Assembly: GCF_000204195.1 (NCBI RefSeq)
Contig: NZ_AFBG01000020.1
Coordinates: forward strand, 186,001-250,000
Direction of reading: 5' to 3'
Source of the DNA: Acidovorax radicis N35
GTDB lineage: Bacteria; Pseudomonadota; Gammaproteobacteria; Burkholderiales; Burkholderiaceae_C
DNA length: 64,000 bases
In this document: positions 7,466 to 16,060 of the stretch, one piece after another
Numbering within the stretch: position 1 is the first letter of the stretch
Layout of the letters: each line of letters opens with the position of its first letter
The notes under the pieces: model-generated
Seen by the model: the letters and a program-made list of their open reading frames with translations, nothing else
Databases searched by the model: none
Told to the model about the DNA's origin: nothing
Position numbers and translations under genes: made by a program

Positions 7466-10161
7466 GGGAGACCACGACCCCGCGGCGCATCAGGGCCTTT
7501 GTCTGGGCCGGAGCGGCGGTGTTCATGGCAGCGGTGGTGATGGTGTCCGCCGCGCTGGTGTGGAACGCCCGCAAGGTGGCGCTGGACGACTACGAAGCCC
7601 AGGCCACCCGTTTTGTGGCGGGCGCCGAGGCGGCGCTCAACCGATCCCTGCTGTCCGTGGACGTGCTGCTGGCCAGCATGGACGAACTGCTCGGCCTGTC
7701 GGGCTCCATGAGCGACTGGATCGACCCCGACGTGGCCAGCCAGCGGTTGCGCAGCTCGGCCCGGCAGAACCTGATGGTGCGCTACGTGGCGCTGCTGGAT
7801 GCGAAGGGCAAGACCATTGCCTCCTCGGATGCCGCTGGCAGCGCGCTGTCGCTGCAGCTGCCCCCGGGGTTTTTGTCGGCGGTGCTGGAGCAGCCTGTGT
7901 CCACGCTGATGATCAGCCCGCCGGTGGTGAGCTTTGCCACCGCGGAGCGCGTGCTGTACTTCGCCCGCCACCTGCGCATGGCCGACAGCGCCCGTGTGGT
8001 CGCCATTGCCGAACTGCCGGTGGGAGCCCTCAGCTCCGTGCTCGTCCAGGGGGTGGACATCACAGGCCTGCAGGTGACGCTGGAACGCGCGGGAGGACTG
8101 CTGCTGCTGAGCGCGCCCAACCGCGAAGAGGCCATCACGCCGATGTTGTCCCCGCCACTGCATGAAGTGGCTGCCATGGGGCAGGAGTGGAAGGCCCCGG
8201 CCCGCTTGAGCGGAGAACCCGCGCTGGTGGTCTACCGGCCCATCCTGTACCAGGACCTGCGCATTTCTGGGAGCATTCCGTTGCGCGATGCGCTGGCGGG
8301 CTGGCGCGATCAGCGCGACGCCATCGCCCTCACGGGGCTGTTGTTTGTGGCCATGATCGTGGCCGCGGGCAACCTGGCGCTGCGCTACCTGCACCGCATG
8401 TCCCAGGCGCGCCTGGCCATTGCGCAATCCAAGGCCACGCTGGACCAGGCGCTGGAATCCATGGTGAGCGGTTTTGTGCTACTCGATGGCGAGCAATGCG
8501 TGGTGCAGTGGAACAGCCGGTTCGAGGAAATTTTCCCCTGGCTGCGCACCGTGATGGCGCCGATGGTGCCGTTTCGGCGTGTGATGGAGGAGACCTCCCG
8601 GCACCACCTCCCGCGCGCCAGCGAGGAAGAACGCATGCGCTGGGTGGAGATGCGGCTGCTCAAGCAAAGCCAGCACCTGGAGCCCCACGAACAGGTGCTG
8701 CCCAACGGCCGCACGATCCAGATCACCGAACGGCCCACGCCCGAGGGCGGGCTGGTCATCACCTACCACGACGTGACGGCCCTGCGCCGGGCCAGTGCCG
8801 AGATCGAAAGCCTGGCCTTCTACGACCCGCTGACCAACCTGCCCAACCGCCGGCTGCTGATGGACCGCATGCAGCAGGTCATTGCCGCCAGCGTGCGCAG
8901 CGGGCAGTACGGGGCCTTGCTGTTTCTGGATCTCGACCATTTCAAGACATTGAACGACACCCTGGGCCACGAAGTGGGCGACATGCTGCTGCGCCAGGTG
9001 GCCGAGCGCCTGAAGACCTGCGTGCGCCGCGAAGACACGGTGGCGCGCCTGGGGGGCGATGAGTTCGTCGTCATGCTGCACGAGCTGTCGCTGCACAGTG
9101 AAGAAGCGGCCGCCAACGCGCGCCGCGTGGGCGAGAAGATCCTGCGCACGCTGAACATGCCGTACACACTGGGTGCACACATCCACCACAGCACGCCCAG
9201 CATTGGCGCCACGCTGATGGGGGGGGCGCTGCAGCCCTCGGTCGATCTGCTCAAGCAGGCCGACATCGCGATGTACCAGGTCAAGTCGCAGGGGCGCAAT
9301 GCGCTGTGTTTTTTCGACCCGCAGATGCAGATCGCCATCAGCGTGCGTGCACAGCTGGAGGGGGATCTGCAGGCCGCCCTGACCGCGCGGCAGTTTGTGC
9401 TGCACTACCAGCCCCAGTTCCACCTGGACGGTCGCATCGTGGGCGCCGAGGCGTTGATCCGCTGGATCCACCCCGAGCGCGGCCTCGTCGCGCCGGGCGC
9501 CTTCATCGGCGTGGCGGAGGAGAGCGAGCTCATCGTGCCCATGGGCCACTGGGTGCTGCGCACCGCATGCGAGCAGCTGGCAGCGTGGGAGAACGATGCC
9601 CGCTACCGGCATGTGCAGCTGTCGGTCAATGTGAGCGCCCGGCAGTTCCGCCAGCGCGACTTCGTGGCCCGCATCGTCGAGGTGCTGCGCGAAACCGGGG
9701 CGCGGCCCCACCTGCTCAAGCTGGAGCTGACCGAGTCGCTGGTGCTGGACAACGTGGACGACACCATTGCCAAGATGGGCCTCCTCAAGACCAAGGGCGT
9801 GCGCTTTTCAGTGGACGACTTCGGCACGGGCTATTCGTCGCTGGCCTACCTCACGAGGTTGCCGCTCGATCAGCTCAAGATCGACCAGTCCTTCGTGCGC
9901 AACCTGGGCGTGCGGCACACCGATGACGTGATCGTGCAGACCATCATCGGCATGGCCCGCAACCTGGAGCTGGATGTGATTGCCGAGGGGGTGGAAACCT
10001 CGGAGCAAAAGGCCTTGCTGGCGGACTACGGATGCCAGCTTTTCCAGGGCTATTTGCTGGGAATGCCTGGTCCGGTGGCCGATCTGGAAGCGCTGCTGCG
10101 CCGCGTTGCCGACGAGGCTCCCGTGGATTCGTCTGCAACCGGGGGCCCGCCCCAGCGCTGA
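7462..10161 (+). CDS. membrane GGDEF-EAL cyclic-di-GMP protein with periplasmic and PAS domains
   Basis: An 899-residue inner-membrane protein. Order: transmembrane helix ~10-33, periplasmic sensor region ~34-285 (dCache-like in size), transmembrane helix ~288-310, PAS ~325-450, GGDEF ~455-625, EAL ~640-885. The cyclase signature GGDEF (531-535) is intact, with an inhibitory-site RRED (522-525) five residues before it. The phosphodiesterase half keeps EAL (663-665), DDFGTG (785-790), KIDQSFV and IAEGVE, so both activities are plausible. Start codon ATG 7462 overlaps the stop of the binding-protein gene, so the natural reading is a ligand-sensing pair that sets cyclic-di-GMP levels. Vibrio NspS-MbaA is a comparable design. 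The direction of the output is unknown. Confidence 0.9.
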   Translation: MRETTTPRRIRAFVWAGAAVFMAAVVMVSAALVWNARKVALDDYEAQATRFVAGAEAALNRSLLSVDVLLASMDELLGLSGSMSDWIDPDVASQRLRSSARQNLMVRYVALLDAKGKTIASSDAAGSALSLQLPPGFLSAVLEQPVSTLMISPPVVSFATAERVLYFARHLRMADSARVVAIAELPVGALSSVLVQGVDITGLQVTLERAGGLLLLSAPNREEAITPMLSPPLHEVAAMGQEWKAPARLSGEPALVVYRPILYQDLRISGSIPLRDALAGWRDQRDAIALTGLLFVAMIVAAGNLALRYLHRMSQARLAIAQSKATLDQALESMVSGFVLLDGEQCVVQWNSRFEEIFPWLRTVMAPMVPFRRVMEETSRHHLPRASEEERMRWVEMRLLKQSQHLEPHEQVLPNGRTIQITERPTPEGGLVITYHDVTALRRASAEIESLAFYDPLTNLPNRRLLMDRMQQVIAASVRSGQYGALLFLDLDHFKTLNDTLGHEVGDMLLRQVAERLKTCVRREDTVARLGGDEFVVMLHELSLHSEEAAANARRVGEKILRTLNMPYTLGAHIHHSTPSIGATLMGGALQPSVDLLKQADIAMYQVKSQGRNALCFFDPQMQIAISVRAQLEGDLQAALTARQFVLHYQPQFHLDGRIVGAEALIRWIHPERGLVAPGAFIGVAEESELIVPMGHWVLRTACEQLAAWENDARYRHVQLSVNVSARQFRQRDFVARIVEVLRETGARPHLLKLELTESLVLDNVDDTIAKMGLLKTKGVRFSVDDFGTGYSSLAYLTRLPLDQLKIDQSFVRNLGVRHTDDVIVQTIIGMARNLELDVIAEGVETSEQKALLADYGCQLFQGYLLGMPGPVADLEALLRRVADEAPVDSSATGGPPQR

Positions 10162-10210
10162 CGCCCGGCCGCATTCCGGTTCACGCTGCATGCAAACAGG
10201 AGGAATGCTT

Positions 10211-10771
10211 ATGGCACGGTGGATGCGATGGCCGCGCAGGATCTGGAGTTGCGGCGCGGCGTGTGTGCTCGCCTGTGCCGCAGCCAGCGCGGAGCCGGTG
10301 GCCATCAAGACGCCGAGCGGCACCCTGCATTTCGAGACGCCTGCGGGCTACACCGCCCTCAGCGAGGACGAATTGCACATCAAGTTTGGACGCTACGGCC
10401 GCAGACCCCTGGCCGCGTGGGGGAACGCCCGCCGCAGCAGCACCGTGGCGGTGACCTGGTCGCGCATGGCGCAAAAGCCCCTGACCAGCGAACAATTGCC
10501 CGAGTTCAAATCGGCGATGGAAACCACACTCCCCAGGCTCACTCCGGGCATGGTGCTTCGGGATTCATCGCTGGTGCAGATTGCGCAGCGGCCCTGGGTG
10601 CGCATCGACAGCACGGCCCCGGCCGTGGACACCGAGATCCGCAACCTGATGTACCTGACCGACCTGGGCGGGCACATGGTGGGCGTGAACTACAACGCCA
10701 CGGTGGCGGACTATGCGCAGCAGGAGGCGGGCTTCAGCAGCTCTGCCGGTACGCTGCGCACGCAGGACTAG
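10211..10771 (+). CDS. small secreted protein of unknown function
   Basis: A 186-residue protein with a basic N-terminus and a signal peptide ending near CAAASAEP. The rest is a compact soluble domain with no motif I recognise; it includes a TPSGTLHFETPAGY beta-rich beginning and a run of predicted strands. The start ATG 10211 has AGGAGG seven bases upstream; ATG 10205 is too close to it. It begins 49 bp after the GGDEF-EAL gene on the same strand, so it may be a third member of that operon acting in the periplasm. No function can be assigned. Confidence 0.7.
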   Translation: MARWMRWPRRIWSCGAACVLACAAASAEPVAIKTPSGTLHFETPAGYTALSEDELHIKFGRYGRRPLAAWGNARRSSTVAVTWSRMAQKPLTSEQLPEFKSAMETTLPRLTPGMVLRDSSLVQIAQRPWVRIDSTAPAVDTEIRNLMYLTDLGGHMVGVNYNATVADYAQQEAGFSSSAGTLRTQD

Positions 10772-10821
10772 GTGTCGGTTCGGACGGCACTGGCTGCACC
10801 CTTCCCCGCAGGGACTGCGCC

Positions 10822-11721
10822 TTACCTGCGCGACGACACCACGATCCCGCCCACGATCAGCGCAAACGCCACGCCGTGGAAAAGCTGGGGCGTTTCCCCC
10901 AGGAAAGCGGCCGACAGAATGCCCGCGAACAGCGGGGTGAGGTTCACGAAGAAGCCCGCCACTGCAGGCCCCGCACGCTCCACACCCACGCCCCAGCAGC
11001 GGTAGGCCAGCACGGCCGGGCCCACGGCGATGAACACGAGCGCGGCGATCAGCGGCCAGCCCCCGTCGAAGTGGGTGCGGCCCACGGCCCATTCCACGCC
11101 CGCAAAGCTGCCCGACCAGGCCAGGCCAAACACCATCTGCGCCATCAGAAACGCCGCCCAGTCGCCCCGGATGCGGGCAGGCTCGCTGGTGCGCGACAGC
11201 AGCCAGCTGTAGAACGCCCACGAGATGGTGGCCAGCAGCATGAAAAAATCGCCCGGGACGAGCCGAAAGGCCAGCAGTTGCGACCACTCGCCCCGGCTCA
11301 GCACCAGCAGCACGCCACACATCGACAGCAACGCACCCAGCAACTGGCGCCGCGTGACGGCCGCGCCGAAGAACAGCGCCCCCACGGCCAGCATCCACAC
11401 CGGCATGCTGGAGCCCACCAGCGTCGCGTTGATGGGCGTGGAAGTCTGCAGCGCCATGTACTGCAGCGCGTTGTACAGGCCAATGCCCAGCAGCCCCAGC
11501 AGCGCGTAGCGGCGCCAGTGCGGCCACAGCGGGCTGTCCTTGCGCAGCACACCATGGGCCAGCGGCAGCAGGATGGCAAAGGCCAGCACCCAGCGGATGA
11601 AGTTGAGGGCGGCGGGGGAAATCAGGTCGTGCACCAGCCGTCCCACGACGGCATTGCCCGCCCAAAGCAAGGGCGGTATCACCAGCAGCACGGCCGTGCC
11701 GGGTGTGAGTTTTTGAGTCAT
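10822..11721 (-). CDS. EamA/DMT-superfamily transporter
   Basis: A 299-residue membrane protein with ten hydrophobic helices in two EamA repeats. Typical motifs are PPLLWAGNAVVGRLV in helix 1, FIRWVLAFAILLPL in helix 2, and AFLGETPQLFHGVAFALIVGG at the end. It is probably a drug/metabolite exporter of unknown substrate. The start is ATG 11721 (MTQKLTPGTA); the frame upstream is open but unrelated. It is convergent with the secreted-protein gene and divergent from the quinone oxidoreductase gene. It is not closely similar to the other EamA gene at 2599, so this is not a recent duplication. Confidence 0.85.
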   Translation of the reverse strand: MTQKLTPGTAVLLVIPPLLWAGNAVVGRLVHDLISPAALNFIRWVLAFAILLPLAHGVLRKDSPLWPHWRRYALLGLLGIGLYNALQYMALQTSTPINATLVGSSMPVWMLAVGALFFGAAVTRRQLLGALLSMCGVLLVLSRGEWSQLLAFRLVPGDFFMLLATISWAFYSWLLSRTSEPARIRGDWAAFLMAQMVFGLAWSGSFAGVEWAVGRTHFDGGWPLIAALVFIAVGPAVLAYRCWGVGVERAGPAVAGFFVNLTPLFAGILSAAFLGETPQLFHGVAFALIVGGIVVSSRR

Positions 11722-11876
11722 GGGGCTGCACTGTAACGGCGCTGGCGACGCCATGCTGCCGGAGGCCACAAGGCCCTAGAGCCAATCGACCCCGTGTCGG
11801 CCTGCGGCATGTTCACTCGATTCGTGGCAGGATGGCCGCCGTTTGTTTCTCTCACCCATTACAGGAGTTGTTAGCC

Positions 11877-12860
11877 ATGAGCCTTGCCGTCCAGATCCGC
11901 CAGCACGGTGGTCCCGAAGAACTCCACATTGTTGACGTCGCCGTGGGCGAACCCGGCCCTGGCGAGATCCGCATCCGCCACCACGCCATCGGCCTCAATT
12001 TCATCGACGTCTACCACCGCACGGGCCTGTACCCCTTGGGCATGCCCGCCACCATCGGCATGGAAGGCGCAGGCGTGGTCGAAGCGGTGGGCGAGGGCGT
12101 CACGCACCTGCAGGTGGGCGACCGCGCCGCCTATGCCAGCAACCCGCCTGGCGCCTACTCTGAAGTGCGCGTGATGCCCGCCAAATGTGTGTGCAAGCTG
12201 CCCGACGCCATCAGCTTCGAGACCGGCGCGGCCATGATGCTCAAGGGCTTGACGGCACAGTACCTGCTCAAGAAGACCCTGCCCGTGGAAGGCCTGCAGA
12301 GCGGCGACCACGTGCTGTTCCATGCCGCTGCGGGCGGTGTAGGCCTGATCGCCAGCCAGTGGGCCAAGGCGCTGGGCCTGCAGCTCATCGGCACGGCAGG
12401 CACCGATGCCAAGTGCCAGCTGGCCCTGGCCAACGGCGCGGCACATGCCATCAACTACAACACGGAGGACTTTGCGGCGCGCGTCAAAGAGATCACTGGC
12501 GGCAAGGGCGTGAAAGTGGTGTACGACTCGGTGGGCAAGGACACCTGGGACAAGTCGCTCGACTGCCTGCGCCCGTTTGGCCTGATGGCCAGCTTCGGCA
12601 ATGCCTCAGGCCCCGTGGCGCCGTTTGCGCCGGGCTCGCTGGGTGCCAAGGGTTCGATCTACGTCACGCGCCAGACGCTGTTCACCCACATCGCCACGCG
12701 TGAAAGCACGCAGGCCATGGCCGATGAGCTGTTTGCCGTGGTGGCCAGCGGGCAGGTCAAGATCCACATCGAGCAGCGGTTTGCCTTGGCCGATGTGCAG
12801 CAGGCGCACCGCGCGCTGGAAGCACGCAAGACCACTGGCTGCACCATCCTCACGCTGTGA
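11877..12860 (+). CDS. qorA: NADPH:quinone oxidoreductase (zeta-crystallin type)
   Basis: A 327-residue medium-chain dehydrogenase/reductase without catalytic zinc. GROES-like domain first (IGLNFIDVYHRTGLYPLGMP), then a Rossmann domain with HAAAGGVGLIASQWAKALG. The function is NADPH-dependent one-electron reduction of quinones in the cytoplasm. Length matches E. coli Qor. The start ATG 11877 has AGGAG upstream. Its stop codon overlaps the GTG start of the Nudix gene, so the two are coupled. Confidence 0.9.
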   Translation: MSLAVQIRQHGGPEELHIVDVAVGEPGPGEIRIRHHAIGLNFIDVYHRTGLYPLGMPATIGMEGAGVVEAVGEGVTHLQVGDRAAYASNPPGAYSEVRVMPAKCVCKLPDAISFETGAAMMLKGLTAQYLLKKTLPVEGLQSGDHVLFHAAAGGVGLIASQWAKALGLQLIGTAGTDAKCQLALANGAAHAINYNTEDFAARVKEITGGKGVKVVYDSVGKDTWDKSLDCLRPFGLMASFGNASGPVAPFAPGSLGAKGSIYVTRQTLFTHIATRESTQAMADELFAVVASGQVKIHIEQRFALADVQQAHRALEARKTTGCTILTL

Positions 12861-13702
12861 ACGCCGCCGTCCAGCCCCGGTCCTTTGGCGACTGGTTGGT
12901 CAGTGCGCGCCAGGCTGCGCAGCAGCCCCCCGTCCTGCCGCGCCAGGCGCTGGTGGTGGCGGGGCAGGTGGTGGGTTCGGTGGCAGAGGGTTTTTTGAAT
13001 AAAATTGGCCACCAGCGCTTATTGGATAAGCGCTATAAGCTATCAAATAATGAGCATTCTGGCGCTGCAGCCTGGCACCTGGAGGTGCCGTTTGGAGCTT
13101 CAGTGGACGCCATCACCGATGCCCTCAATACCCTGGCCGCTGCCTTGCGCGACGAGGGCCTGTGTGGCCCCTGGCGCGATGAGCAACTGGCGGTGTGCAA
13201 CGCGGCGGGCGAGGTGGTGGGCACGGTGGAGCGTGGTGCGGTGCGTGTGCTGGGCATCACCACCCGCGCCGTCCATCTGGTGGGCCTGGCGCCGGACGGC
13301 CGCATGTGGTTGCAAAAGCGCTCCATGACCAAGCCCAACAACCCCGGCCTGTGGGACACGCTGATGGGCGGCATGGTCTCTGCCGCCGATTCATTGCCCC
13401 AGGCGCTGGCCCGCGAGACCTGGGAGGAGGCGGGGCTGCACGTGGAAACGCTGGTCGGCCTGCAGCACGGTGGCCATGTGGACTTCAGCCGCCCCAGCCG
13501 GGAAGGGGATGGCGCGGGCTACATGCGCGAGCGCATCGACTGGTTTCGCGCCCAGGTGCCCGAGGGCATGGCGCCCGAGAACCAGGACGGCGAAGTGGAG
13601 CGGTTTGACCTGCTGCCCCTGGGCACGGTGCGCGAGCAGGTGGCGCAGGGCCTGTTCACGCTGGAAGCCGGGCTGGTGATTGCAGGTTTCCTCGGGCTGT
13701 GA
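12857..13702 (+). CDS. DUF4743 and Nudix hydrolase protein
   Basis: A 281-residue two-domain protein. Residues ~1-125 look like DUF4743, and the C-terminal half is a Nudix domain with a box around LARETWEEAGLH. The Nudix family cleaves nucleoside diphosphates linked to other groups; thiamine-pyrophosphokinase-related members share this layout. The substrate is unknown. The start is GTG 12857, overlapping the stop of qorA by four bases. Copy A3 of the dispersed element (12991-13056) codes for residues ~45-66 (around LLDKRYKLSNNEHSG), an insertion not expected in the family. The Nudix box lacks the usual Glu at position 7 of the motif, so activity may differ. Confidence 0.8.
   Translation: MNAAVQPRSFGDWLVSARQAAQQPPVLPRQALVVAGQVVGSVAEGFLNKIGHQRLLDKRYKLSNNEHSGAAAWHLEVPFGASVDAITDALNTLAAALRDEGLCGPWRDEQLAVCNAAGEVVGTVERGAVRVLGITTRAVHLVGLAPDGRMWLQKRSMTKPNNPGLWDTLMGGMVSAADSLPQALARETWEEAGLHVETLVGLQHGGHVDFSRPSREGDGAGYMRERIDWFRAQVPEGMAPENQDGEVERFDLLPLGTVREQVAQGLFTLEAGLVIAGFLGL
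12991..13056 (-). repeat. dispersed palindromic element, copy A3 (inside Nudix gene)
   Basis: Read on the minus strand: GCTCATTATTTGATAGC, then AGCGCTTATCCAATAAGCGCT (a long near-perfect palindrome), GGTGGCC, AATTTTATTCAAAA. It is one of the most complete copies and is translated in frame. Confidence 0.9.
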
Positions 13703-13725
13703 CCGGAATCCCGGTCGCACAGCCG

Positions 13726-13920
13726 TCAAATCAGGTCCCGCATCGCCTGGGCGGTTTCGCGCAGCACGGGCAACACCCGTGACACCGCGTCCTCGCTGCC
13801 CCGCAGTGTGCTGGCCCTGTTGCGCTGACGGGCTGCTGCCGCTTCGTTCTGCGCAACCGCTTCCCGTTGCGCGGCGGGGCCATTACCCAACAGGGCGGTG
13901 GGCAGCGCGGCCTTTGATCC
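13726..13920 (-). other. open frame after the Na/phosphate transporter stop codon
   Basis: On the minus strand the transporter's TGA at 13921-13923 is followed in the same frame by 64 sense codons before the next stop at 13726. They read as an Ala/Arg-rich helical peptide (for example VSRVLPVLRETAQAMRDLI). There is no clear start or ribosome site. It could be a relic of a longer gene, a readthrough extension, or chance in high-GC DNA. Confidence 0.3.
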
Positions 13921-15576
13921 TCAGGCCTGATCCACCATCGTCTTGAGCCGATTGGGCGCCAGCGCCCCGGCCGATTCCAGAATGGGGTAGGCCACCGAGC
14001 ACAGCAGCGAGTTGATGCGCTTGAGTTCGCTGATCAGGTCGATGTGCAGCGAGCTGGTTTCGATGCTCTGCACCGTGTTGTCCGACAGGCGCGCCAGGTG
14101 GGTGGCTGAATACGCATGCTCCAGGTCGCGGAAACGGGCCTTTTCTTCCAGAAGCTTCTGCGCGTCGCGCACGCTGCCGTTGAGGAACACGCTCATCGCC
14201 AGCCGCAGGTTGTCGATCAGGCGGGCGTGCAGCTCGGTGATCTCTTCCATGCCCGCTTCGGAGAACTGGCGGCCCTTCTTGATCTTCTTGTCCTCGATAT
14301 CGATGAGCACGCGCTCGATGATGTCGCCAATCTGCTCCATGTTGATCGTGAAGCTGATGATGTCCGCCCAGCGGCGCCCTTCGCGCTCGTCCAGTGCCTC
14401 GCGCGAGATCTTGGTCATGTAGTACTTGATGGCCGAGTACAGGCCATCCACCTCGTCGTCGAGCTTGCGCAGGTCTTCGGCCAGCTTGATATCGTCGGTG
14501 CGGATCACCTTGTGCAGGCCCAGCAGCATCGATTCGACCACGTCGGCTTGGTGCAGGGCCTCGCGCGCAGCGCACGAGATGGCCAGGGAGGGCGTGGCCA
14601 GGGCTGACGGGTCCAGATGCTGGGGCCGGGTGCCGGCCGCTGCCTGCGCTTTTTCGACGGGCAGCAGGCGCTGCACGGTGCGGGCCACCGTGCCTGTGAG
14701 GCCGATGCAGATGATGCCCACCACCACGTTGAAAGCCAGGTGGAACAGCACCACCAGCGCCGCGATTTCCGGCACGTAGGGGCGTACATGCTGCAGCCAC
14801 AGCCCAGTGAGCGGTGTCATGATGACAACGCCGATGATCTTGAAGAACAGGTTGCCCAGCGGCACCTGGCGCGTCTGTACATTGGCCTTCATCGTGGTGA
14901 GAACGGCCAGCACGCCGCTGCCCAGGTTGGCGCCCAGCACCAGGCCCAGAGCCACGTCGGGCGGGATACCCCCCGAGCCGGCCAGCGCGGCAGTCAGCAG
15001 CACCGTGGCCAGGCTCGAATAGGCCACGATGGCCAGAATGGCGCCGGTGAAGATCTCCAGCAGCAGGTCGCTGGTCAATGCCCCCAGCAGGGTGCGCACG
15101 GTGGGCGACTGGGTAAGCACCGTGGTCGATTCGGTGATGAGGCGCAGCGCCAGCAGCATCAGCCCCAGGCCGATCAGCACCCGGCCCACCCGGCCCACGG
15201 CCGTGTCCTTGCGCGAGATGAACAGCACCACGCCCGCGAAGATGAACAGCGGCGACAGCCACGAAAGGTCCATCGAGAACACCACCGCCATCACGCTGGT
15301 GCCCACGTCGGCGCCCAGCATCACGGCCAGCGCGGCGGGCAGGCCCACCAGGCCCTGGCCCACGAACGAAGACACGATGAGCGCCGTGGCCGTGCTCGAT
15401 TGCACCACCGCCGTTACCCCGATGCCCGACAGAACGGCCGTGAACCGGTTACTGACGCTGTGCGCGATCAACTGGCGCAAATTGGCGCCAAAGACACGCA
15501 GGATGCCGGTGCGCACCAGGTGGGTGCCCCAGATCAGCAGCGAGACGGCTGCCAACAAATTCAAGAGATGCTTCAT
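13921..15576 (-). CDS. Na/phosphate cotransporter with PhoU-like C-terminal domain
   Basis: A 551-residue inner-membrane protein. Two Na_Pi_cotrans repeats span residues ~1-300, each with a glutamine/serine-rich signature (VVQSSTATALIVSSF in the first, AYSSLATVLLTAALAG in the second). A PhoU-like helical domain follows at ~340-540. The family takes up phosphate with sodium; the PhoU part probably regulates uptake or signalling. ATG 15576 gives MKHLLNLLAAVSLLIWGTH, a normal family N-terminus; no strong ribosome site is visible. Upstream are a 13-unit heptamer repeat (68 bp from the start) and a Pho-box-like sequence further out. Confidence 0.9.
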   Translation of the reverse strand: MKHLLNLLAAVSLLIWGTHLVRTGILRVFGANLRQLIAHSVSNRFTAVLSGIGVTAVVQSSTATALIVSSFVGQGLVGLPAALAVMLGADVGTSVMAVVFSMDLSWLSPLFIFAGVVLFISRKDTAVGRVGRVLIGLGLMLLALRLITESTTVLTQSPTVRTLLGALTSDLLLEIFTGAILAIVAYSSLATVLLTAALAGSGGIPPDVALGLVLGANLGSGVLAVLTTMKANVQTRQVPLGNLFFKIIGVVIMTPLTGLWLQHVRPYVPEIAALVVLFHLAFNVVVGIICIGLTGTVARTVQRLLPVEKAQAAAGTRPQHLDPSALATPSLAISCAAREALHQADVVESMLLGLHKVIRTDDIKLAEDLRKLDDEVDGLYSAIKYYMTKISREALDEREGRRWADIISFTINMEQIGDIIERVLIDIEDKKIKKGRQFSEAGMEEITELHARLIDNLRLAMSVFLNGSVRDAQKLLEEKARFRDLEHAYSATHLARLSDNTVQSIETSSLHIDLISELKRINSLLCSVAYPILESAGALAPNRLKTMVDQA

Positions 15577-15643
15577 GGAGGAAAACCGTTATTTCTTCTT
15601 CTTGTGACGTGCGCAAAGAGCATGCACCTTGCCCCTGCCAGGC

Positions 15644-15734
15644 GCAAGGTGCAAGGTGCAAGGTGCAAGGTGCAAGGTGCAAGGTGCAAGGTGCAAGGTG
15701 CAAGGTGCAAGGTGCAAGGTGCAAGGTGCAAGGT
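15644..15734. repeat. tandem heptamer array, (GCAAGGT) x 13
   Basis: Thirteen perfect uninterrupted copies of GCAAGGT, ending in GCA. The 7-bp unit is not a multiple of three, so it reads as a 7-residue repeat in every frame. The array lies 68 bp upstream of the Na/phosphate transporter start, inside its likely promoter or leader. A perfect simple repeat of this length is prone to slipped-strand length change. Confidence 0.97.
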
Positions 15735-15879
15735 GCATCTTGCGCTCCGTTTTTGAACAGGTGCGTGGAGGCTGGCGTTCACATTCTGTGCCCGTAGGCG
15801 GTGGCAGACGGGTCTGCGGTGCCGGGCTGCGCGACTTCCGGGGTGCATGGGTACACGCAAAAGCTGTGCGCACCCAGCA

Positions 15880-15900
15880 TTGTCACAAAACTGACATATA
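15880..15900 (+). promoter_or_regulatory. Pho-box-like direct repeat (tentative)
   Basis: TTGTCACAAAA followed directly by CTGACATATA: two 11-bp-spaced units resembling the PhoB consensus CTGTCATAAAT. Each unit has one mismatch in the core heptamer. It lies in the region upstream of the Na/phosphate transporter gene, which fits phosphate control, but it points along the plus strand and is ~300 bp from the start codon. Confidence 0.4.
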
Positions 15901-16011
15901 AGCATACTCCTGATTCCATAGCGCGGGCGGATGCCCATGCTGCTGCTGGGTGCGTTGGCGACACCACCCACTCCGTCAGCGGGGGTTGGCGCCGCCCTGG
16001 CCACCACGCAA

Positions 16012-16034
16012 ACGGCCCGCACAGGGCGGGCCGT
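16012..16034 (-). terminator. probable lspA terminator
   Basis: ACGGCCCGC-ACAGG-GCGGGCCGT, a perfect 9-bp GC-rich stem 27 bp beyond the lspA stop. On the minus strand it is followed by TTTG. Confidence 0.6.
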
Positions 16035-16060
16035 GGAGAGGTCAGGCAAAAACAACGGGT

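Larger units (their letters stand above)
15577..16060. other. 484-bp intergenic region with tandem repeat and possible Pho box
   Basis: Lies between lspA and the Na/phosphate transporter gene, both on the minus strand. It holds the heptamer array (15644-15734), a Pho-box-like sequence (15880-15900) and the lspA terminator hairpin (16012-16034). Open frames of 60-140 codons cross it in several frames, but they are products of the 7-bp repeat or lack start signals, and I see no convincing gene. Confidence 0.7.

Noticed and set aside
15644-15734. Heptamer array considered as a CRISPR array or coding repeat
   Set aside because: Units are 7 bp with no spacers, and there are no cas genes. The GARCKVQ-like translation in all frames is a consequence of the unit length.
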